Under the pieces are notes generated by a model. That model had not been told where the DNA came from. It made no database searches and worked only from the letters and a program-made list of their open reading frames with translations. A DNA stretch of 6,572 nucleotides, from positions 1 through 6,572 of the forward strand of contig JANQQH010000042.1 of the NCBI GenBank assembly GCA_028285025.1. The letters run 5' to 3'. This document shows, one piece after another, positions 1-5,719 of this stretch (positions are counted from its first letter, which is position 1; each line of letters begins with the position of its first letter). The DNA comes from Hyphomicrobiaceae bacterium. Lineage in GTDB: Bacteria > Pseudomonadota > Alphaproteobacteria > Rhizobiales > HXMU1428-3. The translations under genes were made by a program, and so were the position numbers.

Positions 1-1
1 C

Positions 2-19
2 GGAAAAATATTAAGATGA
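2..19 (+). CDS. 3' end of an upstream gene, possibly leuS (partial)
   Basis: In the reading frame starting at position 2 the sequence reads G-K-I-L-R followed by TGA at 17-19. This stop would overlap the lptE start as ATGA (16-19), a common arrangement of translationally coupled genes. In many Alphaproteobacteria leuS (leucyl-tRNA synthetase) lies directly before lptE and ends in a short G-(K/R)-I-(V/L) strand, which fits what little is visible. Frame 3 also closes here (TAA at 12-14), so frame choice rests on synteny and the weak C-terminal resemblance only. Confidence 0.35.
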   Translation, partial: GKILR

Positions 20-564
20 TGGGAAAACACCCCCAAACTCTAATCAAAACTTGTCTTAACAGCGCAAAAATGCTGTGCCTTGTTGTTATAACAAGTGGAC
101 TTCTACAAGGCTGCGCTTTTAAACCGCTTTATGCGCCAACAGCCTCAAATCAAGAACTCACCACAGTTTTAGCGAGCATTGATATTCCTGAAGTACCTGG
201 CCGGGTTGGTCAACAAGTACGCAATGAGTTGATCTTTCGCTTTACCGGCGGGGGCCATGCAGATGCTCCGCAATATAAATTGGTGCTAGCCGTAAAAGAA
301 AGAGTGACCTCACAACTTGTTGAGAGGGATGGTGACAGCCGTGGTCAGATTTACCAGCTAACCACAAATTTTAAACTTTACGCGATCACAGATGGTAAAA
401 ACCCGCTTTTAACAGGTAAATCATATAGCAAGGCCACGTTTCTTGATAATGACTCAGTCTATGCCAATGTGCGCTCACGTCGCGATGCAGAAAATCGCAC
501 CGCCAAAGTCACTGCCGACGATATCCAAGGCCGTATAGCTGCCTTTTTATCCAGCAACAGTTAA
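16..564 (+). CDS. lptE: LptE, LPS-assembly lipoprotein
   Basis: LptE is the outer-membrane lipoprotein that plugs the LptD barrel and helps insert lipopolysaccharide into the outer leaflet. The 182-residue product has a basic N-terminus, a hydrophobic stretch at about 19-30 and a lipobox L-Q-G-C with the lipidated cysteine at residue 33. Directly after it comes A-F-K-P-L-Y, the signature following the lipid cysteine in alphaproteobacterial LptE, and then R-x-x-Q-x-V-R-N-E-L at about 63-72 and the Y-K-L-V-L-A-V strand near 87-93, both typical of the family. Length is normal for the family. ATG at 16 and ATG at 19 are adjacent alternatives; either leaves the signal peptide intact. holA starts six bases after the stop, so the two genes are very likely one operon. 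No good Shine-Dalgarno is visible, consistent with coupling to the upstream gene. The gene name rests on lipobox, motif pattern and the holA neighbour. Confidence 0.9.
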   Translation: MMGKHPQTLIKTCLNSAKMLCLVVITSGLLQGCAFKPLYAPTASNQELTTVLASIDIPEVPGRVGQQVRNELIFRFTGGGHADAPQYKLVLAVKERVTSQLVERDGDSRGQIYQLTTNFKLYAITDGKNPLLTGKSYSKATFLDNDSVYANVRSRRDAENRTAKVTADDIQGRIAAFLSSNS

Positions 565-570
565 AAAACA

Positions 571-1605
571 ATGGTTGCGGTTAAAAACGCCGACATTGCT
601 CGCCTTCTCTCTAACCCAGACAAATTTGATGCTTACCTCATCTATGGGCCTGATCAAGGCCTGGTCACAGAACGCGCAGCAACATTAAGCAAAAACTTGG
701 CAGTCCATAGCAATGGATCATCTGAACAAGTCAAACTGTTAAACGAGGATTTAAGCACCAACCCTGAACGCTTAGGCCTTGACCTGAAAACCATTTCAAT
801 GTTTGGCGAGCGCAAAATCATCCGCTTAGAAGCCGGTAAAGACTTACCCATAAACACCCTTGAGACCTTATTAAAAGACACACCCTTTGAAGCTGATCTC
901 ATCATCGAAGCCGGCGATTTAAAAAAAACAGCCAAATTAAGAAAGCTGTTTGAGAACAACACCAACACTGCTGCCATTGCCTGCTACACAGACACAACTG
1001 CCTCGCTTCATCAACTTGTGAAAGACGTCTTGGAGCCCAACAACATCACCATCACCAAAGAAGCTGAAAAACATCTGGTCACCCACCTTGGCGCTGACAG
1101 GGCCTTGAGCCGAGCGGAGTTAGAAAAGCTATGTCTTTATGTACAAGACAAAAAAGAAATCACCATAAATGACATTGACACCATCCTTGCTGACATGTCC
1201 CAAACAGCCATTGACGGCATCATCACCAACACCCTCCTTGGCAACCCGCAAAATGCTCTAAAGCAATTATCACGCAGTCTCGACAGTGGCCTCAACTCAG
1301 CGCCAATTTTTTTAGGGCTCTTGCGCCAATTACACCAATTACATAAAGGGGCTTTAAGCGTAAACGCGGGTCAAACCATTTACAACGTTGCCAAAACCCA
1401 GCGCCCACCCCTTTATTTTGAACGGCGTGATAATTTCATAAAACAGCTCAATCTTTGGCAAGAAGATCACCTGGCCCATGCCATAAACAAAACTCAACAA
1501 ACAATGACTGCTGCACGCAAACGTAACAACCAGTCCCTAGAAACAAGCGAGCTGGAAGCCCTCATTCTTTCACTTGCAAACTTTTCCAAACAGCGCACAC
1601 GATAA
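571..1605 (+). CDS. holA: DNA polymerase III subunit delta (HolA)
   Basis: HolA is the delta subunit of the clamp loader, which opens the beta sliding clamp during replication. The 344-residue product has the family's usual length. The N-terminus M-V-A-V-K-x-A-D and the strand-loop Y-L-I-Y-G-P-D-Q-G-L-V-x-E-R-A at 22-36 are typical of alphaproteobacterial delta; this loop takes the place of a nucleotide-binding P-loop, and no Walker A is present, as expected for delta. S-M-F-G-E-R-K-I-I-R-L at 76-86 matches the clamp-binding region of the family, followed by the strand L-I-I-E-A-G-D-L at 110-117 and K-L-R-K-L-F-E at 122-128. The helical C-terminal part (from about 210) corresponds to the collar domain. 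The start at 571 gives the expected N-terminus; there is no strong ribosome-binding site, so translation is probably coupled to lptE six bases upstream. The 3' end shows no obvious intrinsic terminator. Confidence 0.93.
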   Translation: MVAVKNADIARLLSNPDKFDAYLIYGPDQGLVTERAATLSKNLAVHSNGSSEQVKLLNEDLSTNPERLGLDLKTISMFGERKIIRLEAGKDLPINTLETLLKDTPFEADLIIEAGDLKKTAKLRKLFENNTNTAAIACYTDTTASLHQLVKDVLEPNNITITKEAEKHLVTHLGADRALSRAELEKLCLYVQDKKEITINDIDTILADMSQTAIDGIITNTLLGNPQNALKQLSRSLDSGLNSAPIFLGLLRQLHQLHKGALSVNAGQTIYNVAKTQRPPLYFERRDNFIKQLNLWQEDHLAHAINKTQQTMTAARKRNNQSLETSELEALILSLANFSKQRTR

Positions 1606-1777
1606 GGGAGCACGAACACTGTTTCTGAATATAAGCTGAACGCGCTCACCCAACTCCGGCCTGATTCCAGCCCCATTTCAGCCCCAAAAGATTGGTAAAC
1701 AAAACCTTAACAAGTCCGGGAACGAGGTTTGGCCAATAAAATTTGGCTACATTTAGTCTTGTGTGTAAGTCATCGCG

Positions 1778-1791
1778 AAACAGACCTGTTT
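1778..1791. promoter_or_regulatory. operator-like dyad AAACAG-AC-CTGTTT
   Basis: The two 6-bp arms AAACAG (1778-1783) and CTGTTT (1786-1791) are perfect inverted repeats separated by two bases. The right arm overlaps the first two bases of a possible -35 box (TTGACC, 1790-1795). That placement is what a repressor or activator site for the downstream membrane-protein gene would look like. It is not a parS site, whose arms run in the opposite order (TGTTTC...GAAACA). The binding protein is unknown. Confidence 0.35.
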
Positions 1792-1818
1792 GACCTAGCA
1801 AAAAGTGGTTAGTTCAAT
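1790..1818 (+). promoter_or_regulatory. possible sigma-70 type promoter for the 821-residue membrane protein
   Basis: TTGACC at 1790-1795 is a good -35 match. With a 17-bp spacer the -10 would be TTCAAT (1813-1818), a moderate match; nearby TATAAC (1818-1823) fits better in sequence but is spaced too far (22 bp). Transcription would begin near 1825, leaving a leader of about 90 bases. Evidence is by consensus only. Confidence 0.3.
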
Positions 1819-1883
1819 ATAACACGACCATATAGACGACGTACAAACTCAAGTTAAAAAAACACCCCGGACAAGCTTTGCAG

Positions 1884-1898
1884 TTAAAATAAGCTTAA
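1884..1898 (+). promoter_or_regulatory. CtrA-type binding site TTAA-N7-TTAA
   Basis: TTAA (1884-1887), seven bases, then TTAA (1895-1898) is an exact match to the full CtrA box of Alphaproteobacteria. CtrA is the response regulator that controls cell-cycle, motility and envelope genes in this class. The site ends 15 bases before the start codon at 1914. If transcription starts upstream near 1825 the site would sit in the transcribed leader and would more likely repress or block than activate; an unseen nearer start would change that. A single box in AT-rich DNA can arise by chance. Confidence 0.4.
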
Positions 1899-1905
1899 GG
1901 GTTAA

Positions 1906-1910
1906 GAGTC
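1906..1910. promoter_or_regulatory. GANTC (CcrM-type) methylation site next to the start codon
   Basis: GAGTC lies three bases before the ATG at 1914 and seven bases after the CtrA-type box. In Alphaproteobacteria CcrM methylates GANTC, and such sites near promoters can make transcription depend on replication. A second GANTC (GATTC, 1663-1667) lies further upstream in the same gap. Alone the motif is common; its interest comes from the pairing with the CtrA-type box. Confidence 0.3.
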
Positions 1911-1913
1911 GTA

Positions 1914-4379
1914 ATGAGTGAGTTAATAAGAAACAGCGGCGTCTATCAACGACTGACCTCAAGCACAAAAGAATTAGAACGTCTCTTTACCGAGGTTGAC
2001 GAAAAGAAAACCCCACCAGACATCAAAAAAGTCTTGCTCCTTATGGGGCTGGGCACACTATCCTGGATTTCCACCTATTCAGGTCTTCTAGAACTCATCA
2101 AAGCCAATTCCGGCGACATTGCCTTTACCTACAAACTGTCCATTGGTTTTGCTGTTGCCATGCTGATGTTGATGATCGTTTATATCCTTGATCAACTGTT
2201 TGCCCCCCTAAACTGGTTGCTCCGCACCATTTATATTTTTGGCTATATTTTTCTCACCATCATTTCCGTTGGCTTTGGCTTTGGCTTTTATTGGAAATTT
2301 CTTGAAAGCCGCTCAGAGGCCACCCGATCGGCAGAAAGTGCCATCACCCAGGTCCAAGGCACCTTACAAGCCGGACAAACACGGCTGGAACAATTAGAGC
2401 AAACCCTGACAAGCCTCACCGCTCTTTCCTTGCAAAAGGCAAAAGAAGAACGCGAGCAAGGCAATAGCTGCCCCAATTCTAGGCCTGGAGATGGCCCCCG
2501 CCGCCGCCTGCGTGACCAAGATGCCAAAAACTTTTCCTTTGCAGGTGACTTTATCACCAAACGGGCCCAAGCAGTCGCAAATGACATTAAGCGCCTTAAT
2601 GGCGACATGACAAAAGTCTCAACCCGCCACCCGTCAACCATTGATCCAACAACTGGCACACGTAACGCCTTTTTGAAAACCTTAAACCAACAGCTGGATA
2701 TGACCATCACCAGGTTCAACGCCTTTCGCACAGATCCTCAGTTGCAATCCATCCGCAACAATCTTGCCCAGCGCGCCAATACGACCATTTTCCCCAATGG
2801 AACAGGCGGCACATTCAAATGTCCTGACGCTCAATTACAGGCCGCACTTCAAGGCGTAGTGCTGGCCATAGACCAGCTCCCAACAGTGCAAAAACCCAAA
2901 ATTAGCGCTGTGGAAGGCTCTGAGGCCACCATAGAAGCCTTCCGCCGTTTAGGCGCAACACTTAACGGACTATTGGTCTTTAAACTCCCGCCCAGTGGAG
3001 ATGAATTGCGAGAGCTGCGCCAAAAAGCTGTTCGCTCCGTGAATGAAAAAAAATCACCAACGACCTTCGTTGATACCCAACCGGGCCTGAATGAGCGCGA
3101 CTATATCCCATTAGCCATTGCTATCTTTGTCGATTTTTGCTTGTTACTTGTTTCCATCAACCGACCAATGGATCGCTTAAAATCTCTTGTCCCTGTGATG
3201 AAAGACGCCAGAGATGGCCCCATCAGTGGTATCTTATCCAGTTTTCACGCAACCCATTTTGCTGGCATCCGGGAAGAATTTAGCCTGTTCCAACATGTTG
3301 TTTTTGATTGGGGCGGCCATTATTATGTTGCTGTGCCCCTTGCCTCCAATGACATTCAGGCCCAATATTTGGCCAATTTGTTTGTCAGTCTAGAAGGACG
3401 CGGCATTGTCGACCGTGCTATGATCCCGCCTAGCTTTATCATCCGCAGCAAATTGAAAAAAATGGGCAGTTCGTTTGCAGACCACCGTGCCTTCCGTCTC
3501 TATAAATTCCGCAATGGCGCTTGGTCTAACATCGTCATGGACGCTGTCATGGGTGCCGCCAAAGATGTCTCTATTGTCGCAGCCCAGCACCAAACAGACC
3601 ATCAGCTAAACCAGCCAGAACAAAACACAAAGCCACATCGCAATCCAAACTTTGCCAGCATGTTTGAAGCTGAAAAACAAACCTTAAACGCACAAAACAC
3701 CGTTTCAAAAGACCAACAAGGCCCGGACCAAACAGGATTAGATAACAATCAGCCAATCATTGAAATGCCGCGCCTTTTGCGTACAGCTCAATCAAATATA
3801 AACGCTGATGAAGATAATAATAACATTATCGCCCCCTCTCACTTTAATCGCCCGTTACCAGAAGGTCAGCAAAGGCCTGAAAATCCATACGCCATGCCAT
3901 ACGCTATGGGGGCCAATCCACCAAAAGAAACAAATACACCGGCACATCAATCCAAACATCAAATGGGGCCGGATAAAGATGCGCTCAATAAACCAACCAA
4001 CACCCCGCCTAAAGAACCTGCCTTAAAATCCTCCCAGCCAGGGAAAAGAGATATTATATCGCTGCTCAAACAATCTGGTGAAGAAAAAGCTCTGATCCAA
4101 GCCCGAGAAAATGAAATAAACACCAAAGAAACGGAGCAAACGGTTTTAAGCGATAAAGATAAAAAGCAGCAAAAAACGTCAAACAAAGAAAAAGAACACT
4201 CTGAAACCATCAAAAAACCAAACGCCACAAAAGAAAAGAAAAACCACCAAAGCCACAAAAATGTAAATCAGGAAGATAGTAAACAGCCAAAACCCCAATC
4301 AGAAATCGCTGTGGGCAAAATAACCGACTGGTTTGCCAAAAAAGAAGATGAAAAAAATTCAGATAAGGAAAAAGTTTAA
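1914..4379 (+). CDS. large four-helix inner-membrane protein with periplasmic domain and disordered cytoplasmic tail, function unknown
   Basis: I do not recognise a named family. The 821-residue product has a short basic N-terminus, three membrane helices at about 38-62, 73-95 and 104-128, a polar region at 130-395 and a fourth helix at about 397-415. The positive-inside rule (K38, K39 before helix 1; R417, R421, K423 after helix 4) puts both termini in the cytoplasm and 130-395 in the periplasm. That periplasmic part starts with a predicted coiled coil (about 135-182) and has two cysteines, each followed by proline (C186, C303), which could form a disulfide; a basic G-D-G-P-R-R-R-L-R segment lies at 192-200. 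A compact cytoplasmic domain follows (about 416-555, with F-D-W-G-G-H-Y-Y-V at 464-472 and F-R-L-Y-K-F at 527-532). Residues 560-800 are K/Q/N/P/E-rich and probably disordered, ending in I-T-D-W-F-A-K-K (803-810). The start gives a sensible N-in topology; upstream purine runs (AAGGG 1897-1901, AAGAG 1904-1908) are only weak ribosome-binding sites. Helix 4 resembles that of the - strand protein at the right edge. Confidence 0.85.
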   Translation: MSELIRNSGVYQRLTSSTKELERLFTEVDEKKTPPDIKKVLLLMGLGTLSWISTYSGLLELIKANSGDIAFTYKLSIGFAVAMLMLMIVYILDQLFAPLNWLLRTIYIFGYIFLTIISVGFGFGFYWKFLESRSEATRSAESAITQVQGTLQAGQTRLEQLEQTLTSLTALSLQKAKEEREQGNSCPNSRPGDGPRRRLRDQDAKNFSFAGDFITKRAQAVANDIKRLNGDMTKVSTRHPSTIDPTTGTRNAFLKTLNQQLDMTITRFNAFRTDPQLQSIRNNLAQRANTTIFPNGTGGTFKCPDAQLQAALQGVVLAIDQLPTVQKPKISAVEGSEATIEAFRRLGATLNGLLVFKLPPSGDELRELRQKAVRSVNEKKSPTTFVDTQPGLNERDYIPLAIAIFVDFCLLLVSINRPMDRLKSLVPVMKDARDGPISGILSSFHATHFAGIREEFSLFQHVVFDWGGHYYVAVPLASNDIQAQYLANLFVSLEGRGIVDRAMIPPSFIIRSKLKKMGSSFADHRAFRLYKFRNGAWSNIVMDAVMGAAKDVSIVAAQHQTDHQLNQPEQNTKPHRNPNFASMFEAEKQTLNAQNTVSKDQQGPDQTGLDNNQPIIEMPRLLRTAQSNINADEDNNNIIAPSHFNRPLPEGQQRPENPYAMPYAMGANPPKETNTPAHQSKHQMGPDKDALNKPTNTPPKEPALKSSQPGKRDIISLLKQSGEEKALIQARENEINTKETEQTVLSDKDKKQQKTSNKEKEHSETIKKPNATKEKKNHQSHKNVNQEDSKQPKPQSEIAVGKITDWFAKKEDEKNSDKEKV

Positions 4380-4535
4380 CAGAAAATAAGAAATTGTCAG
4401 AATGCAGCCATAGATAATGACCAAACTTGTAAGAAAAAAACAAAACAGCAATCATTCATTAACCGACAATGCTCTATTGTGAACTGATCAAAAATAAACA
4501 AAAACGAAACAATCAAAAATTAAGGAACTTTAAAA
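4380..4535. other. 156-bp AT-rich gap with a short dyad
   Basis: The gap between the membrane-protein gene and the next + strand gene is A-rich. It contains a 5-5-5 dyad ACAAT (4466-4470) / ATTGT (4476-4480) that may be an operator, but has no GC-rich stem with T-run, so no intrinsic terminator is evident. Read-through from the upstream gene is therefore possible. I could not place a convincing promoter. Confidence 0.5.
4522..4527 (+). promoter_or_regulatory. ribosome-binding site of the 212-residue gene
   Basis: AAGGAA lies eight bases before the ATG at 4536, the best Shine-Dalgarno match among the genes in this window. It supports 4536 as the start. Confidence 0.65.
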
Positions 4536-5174
4536 ATGGGACTTATCAAAGAAATCAACTGCCCCCTAGATCATGACGAAACGGCAGATTTGACTTACTT
4601 CTTTGATATTATCGACCAGTTTTTAAGTCTCTTAGCAGAAAAAAGTTCCGACACAACACAAAACACACTCACTTTGATAGCGCGCTCAGCTGAAAGTTCT
4701 ATCGCTAAAGCACTCTATGACCATAAAGAGCAAATCAAGGCCCAAGACATTCATTTAAAAGTTATTTTCACCCAGCTAACGTCCGGCCAAGAATTAAGCA
4801 ATTGGCTATTGCTGGACCAATCACCTTGCACAAAACCTGAACAATCAATCCGCTGGGCAAAACAAAGCAATCTTTGCGACGCACATGAACAATTAACCCT
4901 TGATAAAATTTGTAGCTGGTCTGGAGAATCTATGCGCCGCGATGTCAATGCGCGTTTTGGCTTTTACATGTTTGATAAATCCTGCAAAACCTCAGCCATA
5001 CGCGCCCAAAGGTCTTTCAAAGCCTTGTGGAACCTATCACAAAACATCCCTCAAGCTCATTTCAAACGAGCCAGCTTTACTCACAAACCAGAATTTTTAA
5101 ATCTGGAAAAAGGCACAGCCAATCTCACCTCAAAAGCATCAGAAATTCTAGCACCAGAATATACCCGGCACTAG
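4536..5174 (+). CDS. conserved-looking soluble protein, possible degenerate phospholipase D-like fold
   Basis: The 212-residue product has no signal peptide or membrane helix and is probably cytoplasmic. I cannot give it a firm name. Its order of elements recalls a phospholipase D-type module: a helix rich in A and S (about 45-70), a strand L-K-V-I-F (74-78), a strand I-R-W-A (105-108), then D-A-H-E-Q-L-T-L at 115-122 and S-W-S-G-E-S-M-R-R-D at 127-136. In that superfamily H-x-K, a later D and then G-S-x-N mark the catalytic site; here the lysine is glutamine (H117, Q119) and the G/S pair is G130 and S132. If the comparison holds, the site is altered and may bind rather than cut. Six cysteines (9, 98, 114, 126, 150 and the Trp-flanked region) include none in a clear zinc motif. 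A good ribosome-binding site supports the start. Same strand as, and 156 bases after, the large membrane protein, suggesting joint function. Confidence 0.8.
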   Translation: MGLIKEINCPLDHDETADLTYFFDIIDQFLSLLAEKSSDTTQNTLTLIARSAESSIAKALYDHKEQIKAQDIHLKVIFTQLTSGQELSNWLLLDQSPCTKPEQSIRWAKQSNLCDAHEQLTLDKICSWSGESMRRDVNARFGFYMFDKSCKTSAIRAQRSFKALWNLSQNIPQAHFKRASFTHKPEFLNLEKGTANLTSKASEILAPEYTRH

Positions 5175-5320
5175 AGCATTTTATAAATCATTATAAATGG
5201 AAAATGATCCAGAATTACATAGAGCAACAAAAGATAATTTACACGCGCCCTCTATTTCAACAATAATAATTATAAAGGATGGTTTGAGCAAAAAACTTAT
5301 AAATTTTACAAGTCGCCAAA
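5175..5320. other. AT-rich gap with repeated TTATAAAT and a short dyad
   Basis: TTATAAAT occurs at 5181-5188 and 5191-5198 (10-bp period, one helical turn) and again at 5297-5304; a variant TTATAAAG is at 5270-5277. CATTTT (5177-5182) and AAAATG (5201-5206) form inverted arms around the first pair, and ATCATT (5187-5192) / AATGAT (5203-5208) form another. This could be a binding site for an AT-preferring protein or a weak transcript-end structure. In DNA this AT-rich some of it is expected by chance. Confidence 0.35.
5284..5312 (+). promoter_or_regulatory. possible promoter giving a near-leaderless transcript of the secreted-protein gene
   Basis: TTGAGC (5284-5289), a 17-bp spacer and TACAAG (5307-5312) each match four of six consensus bases. 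Transcription would start about 5318-5321, at or next to the ATG at 5321. This would explain why no Shine-Dalgarno sequence lies directly before that ATG; the purine-rich AAAGGA at 5274-5279 is too far upstream (about 41 bases) to serve it. Confidence 0.35.
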
Positions 5321-5716
5321 ATGAAAACAACGCACATTATCGCCTTACTATTTATTACAAACCTATTTTTAGGGCCCTCGCCTTTACACGCTGACAACAG
5401 CAATACCAATAAAAAAGAAGACAAAACAATTGAATTGGTTCAACTATGCCAAAAGCCAGTTAAAACGCGTGGCCCTGGCGACACCTTATCCAAAGTTGCC
5501 AAATTAAAAACCATCATCCTGTGGTCAGAAACAGTCACGCAAAAACACGGAGAAGACTTTGCCCATTGGCATAAGGCAAAAGCAAAAAAAATCAAATGCA
5601 ATAAAAAACAAGGATCTAGTTATTACTATTGTGACTTACGCGCCATCCCTTGCACCTACAAAAAAAAGGAACAAGAAGCAGAACAAGACGAGCCAAAAAC
5701 CAAAAACAAATCTTAA
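5321..5716 (+). CDS. small secreted four-cysteine protein, function unknown
   Basis: The 131-residue product begins with a signal peptide: M-K-T-T-H, a hydrophobic core at about 6-17 and a likely signal peptidase I cut after L-H-A (residue 24). The mature part has four cysteines (43, 93, 104, 111), an even number that could form two disulfides in the periplasm. Residues 62-111 follow the spacing W-x10-F-x2-W-x-K-A-x4-I-K-C-x10-C-x6-C. I recall similar W/G-x-x-F-x-x-W/C...C patterns in small exported proteins of Alphaproteobacteria of unknown role, but cannot name a family. The last 20 residues are highly charged and probably disordered. ATG 5321 is the first in-frame start: TAA at 5300-5302 blocks anything upstream. 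The gene ends three bases before the stop of the convergent gene. Confidence 0.8.
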   Translation: MKTTHIIALLFITNLFLGPSPLHADNSNTNKKEDKTIELVQLCQKPVKTRGPGDTLSKVAKLKTIILWSETVTQKHGEDFAHWHKAKAKKIKCNKKQGSSYYYCDLRAIPCTYKKKEQEAEQDEPKTKNKS

Positions 5717-5719
5717 AAT

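Larger units (their letters stand above)
1606..1913. other. 308-bp non-coding gap between holA and the membrane-protein gene
   Basis: There is no ATG on the + strand in this stretch. Minus-strand ATGs close after a few codons, except one at 1674-1676, which only reads back into holA. It contains a 14-bp perfect dyad (1778-1791), a possible promoter (1790-1818), a CtrA-type site (1884-1898) and a GANTC site (1906-1910), each listed separately. A short hairpin at 1732-1747 (GCCAA / TTGGC, six-base loop) has no T-run after it and is not a convincing terminator. A 7-bp inverted pair GTCCGGG (1714-1720) and CCCGGAC (1866-1872) lies far apart and may be chance. No tRNA or recognisable riboswitch was seen. 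Confidence 0.7.

Noticed and set aside
654..977. Open frame of 107 codons on the - strand inside holA
   Set aside because: Lies wholly inside a well-supported gene, has no family features; a shadow of the holA codons.
1728..1748. TTGGCCAA palindrome and GCCAA/TTGGC hairpin as terminator of holA
   Set aside because: Stem of only five pairs and no T-run follows; too weak for an intrinsic terminator.
1771..1795. parS-like site beside holA
   Set aside because: The arms are in reverse order to parS (GAAACA before TGTTT) and the central bases do not match.
2288..2731. 147-codon open frame on the - strand
   Set aside because: Antisense to the periplasmic region of the membrane-protein gene, with R/S/W-rich low-quality composition and no recognisable motif.
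3959..4258. - strand frame with a hydrophobic, F/L/S-rich product
   Set aside because: It is the complement of the A-rich lysine codons of the disordered tail, which automatically gives F and L runs; not a membrane protein.
1914..4379. Assignment to DUF4407-type or conjugation (Trb/Tra) membrane proteins
   Set aside because: Only the general layout (N-terminal helices, long periplasmic part) is shared; no specific motif could be matched and no other conjugation gene is present.
4520..4533. Second CtrA-type box before the 212-residue gene
   Set aside because: The TTAA pair is spaced by six rather than seven bases and overlaps the ribosome-binding site; more likely coincidence.
5197..5394. 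Small + strand frame crossing into the secreted-protein gene
   Set aside because: Overlaps the signal-peptide coding region in another frame, no ribosome-binding site, no sensible protein features.
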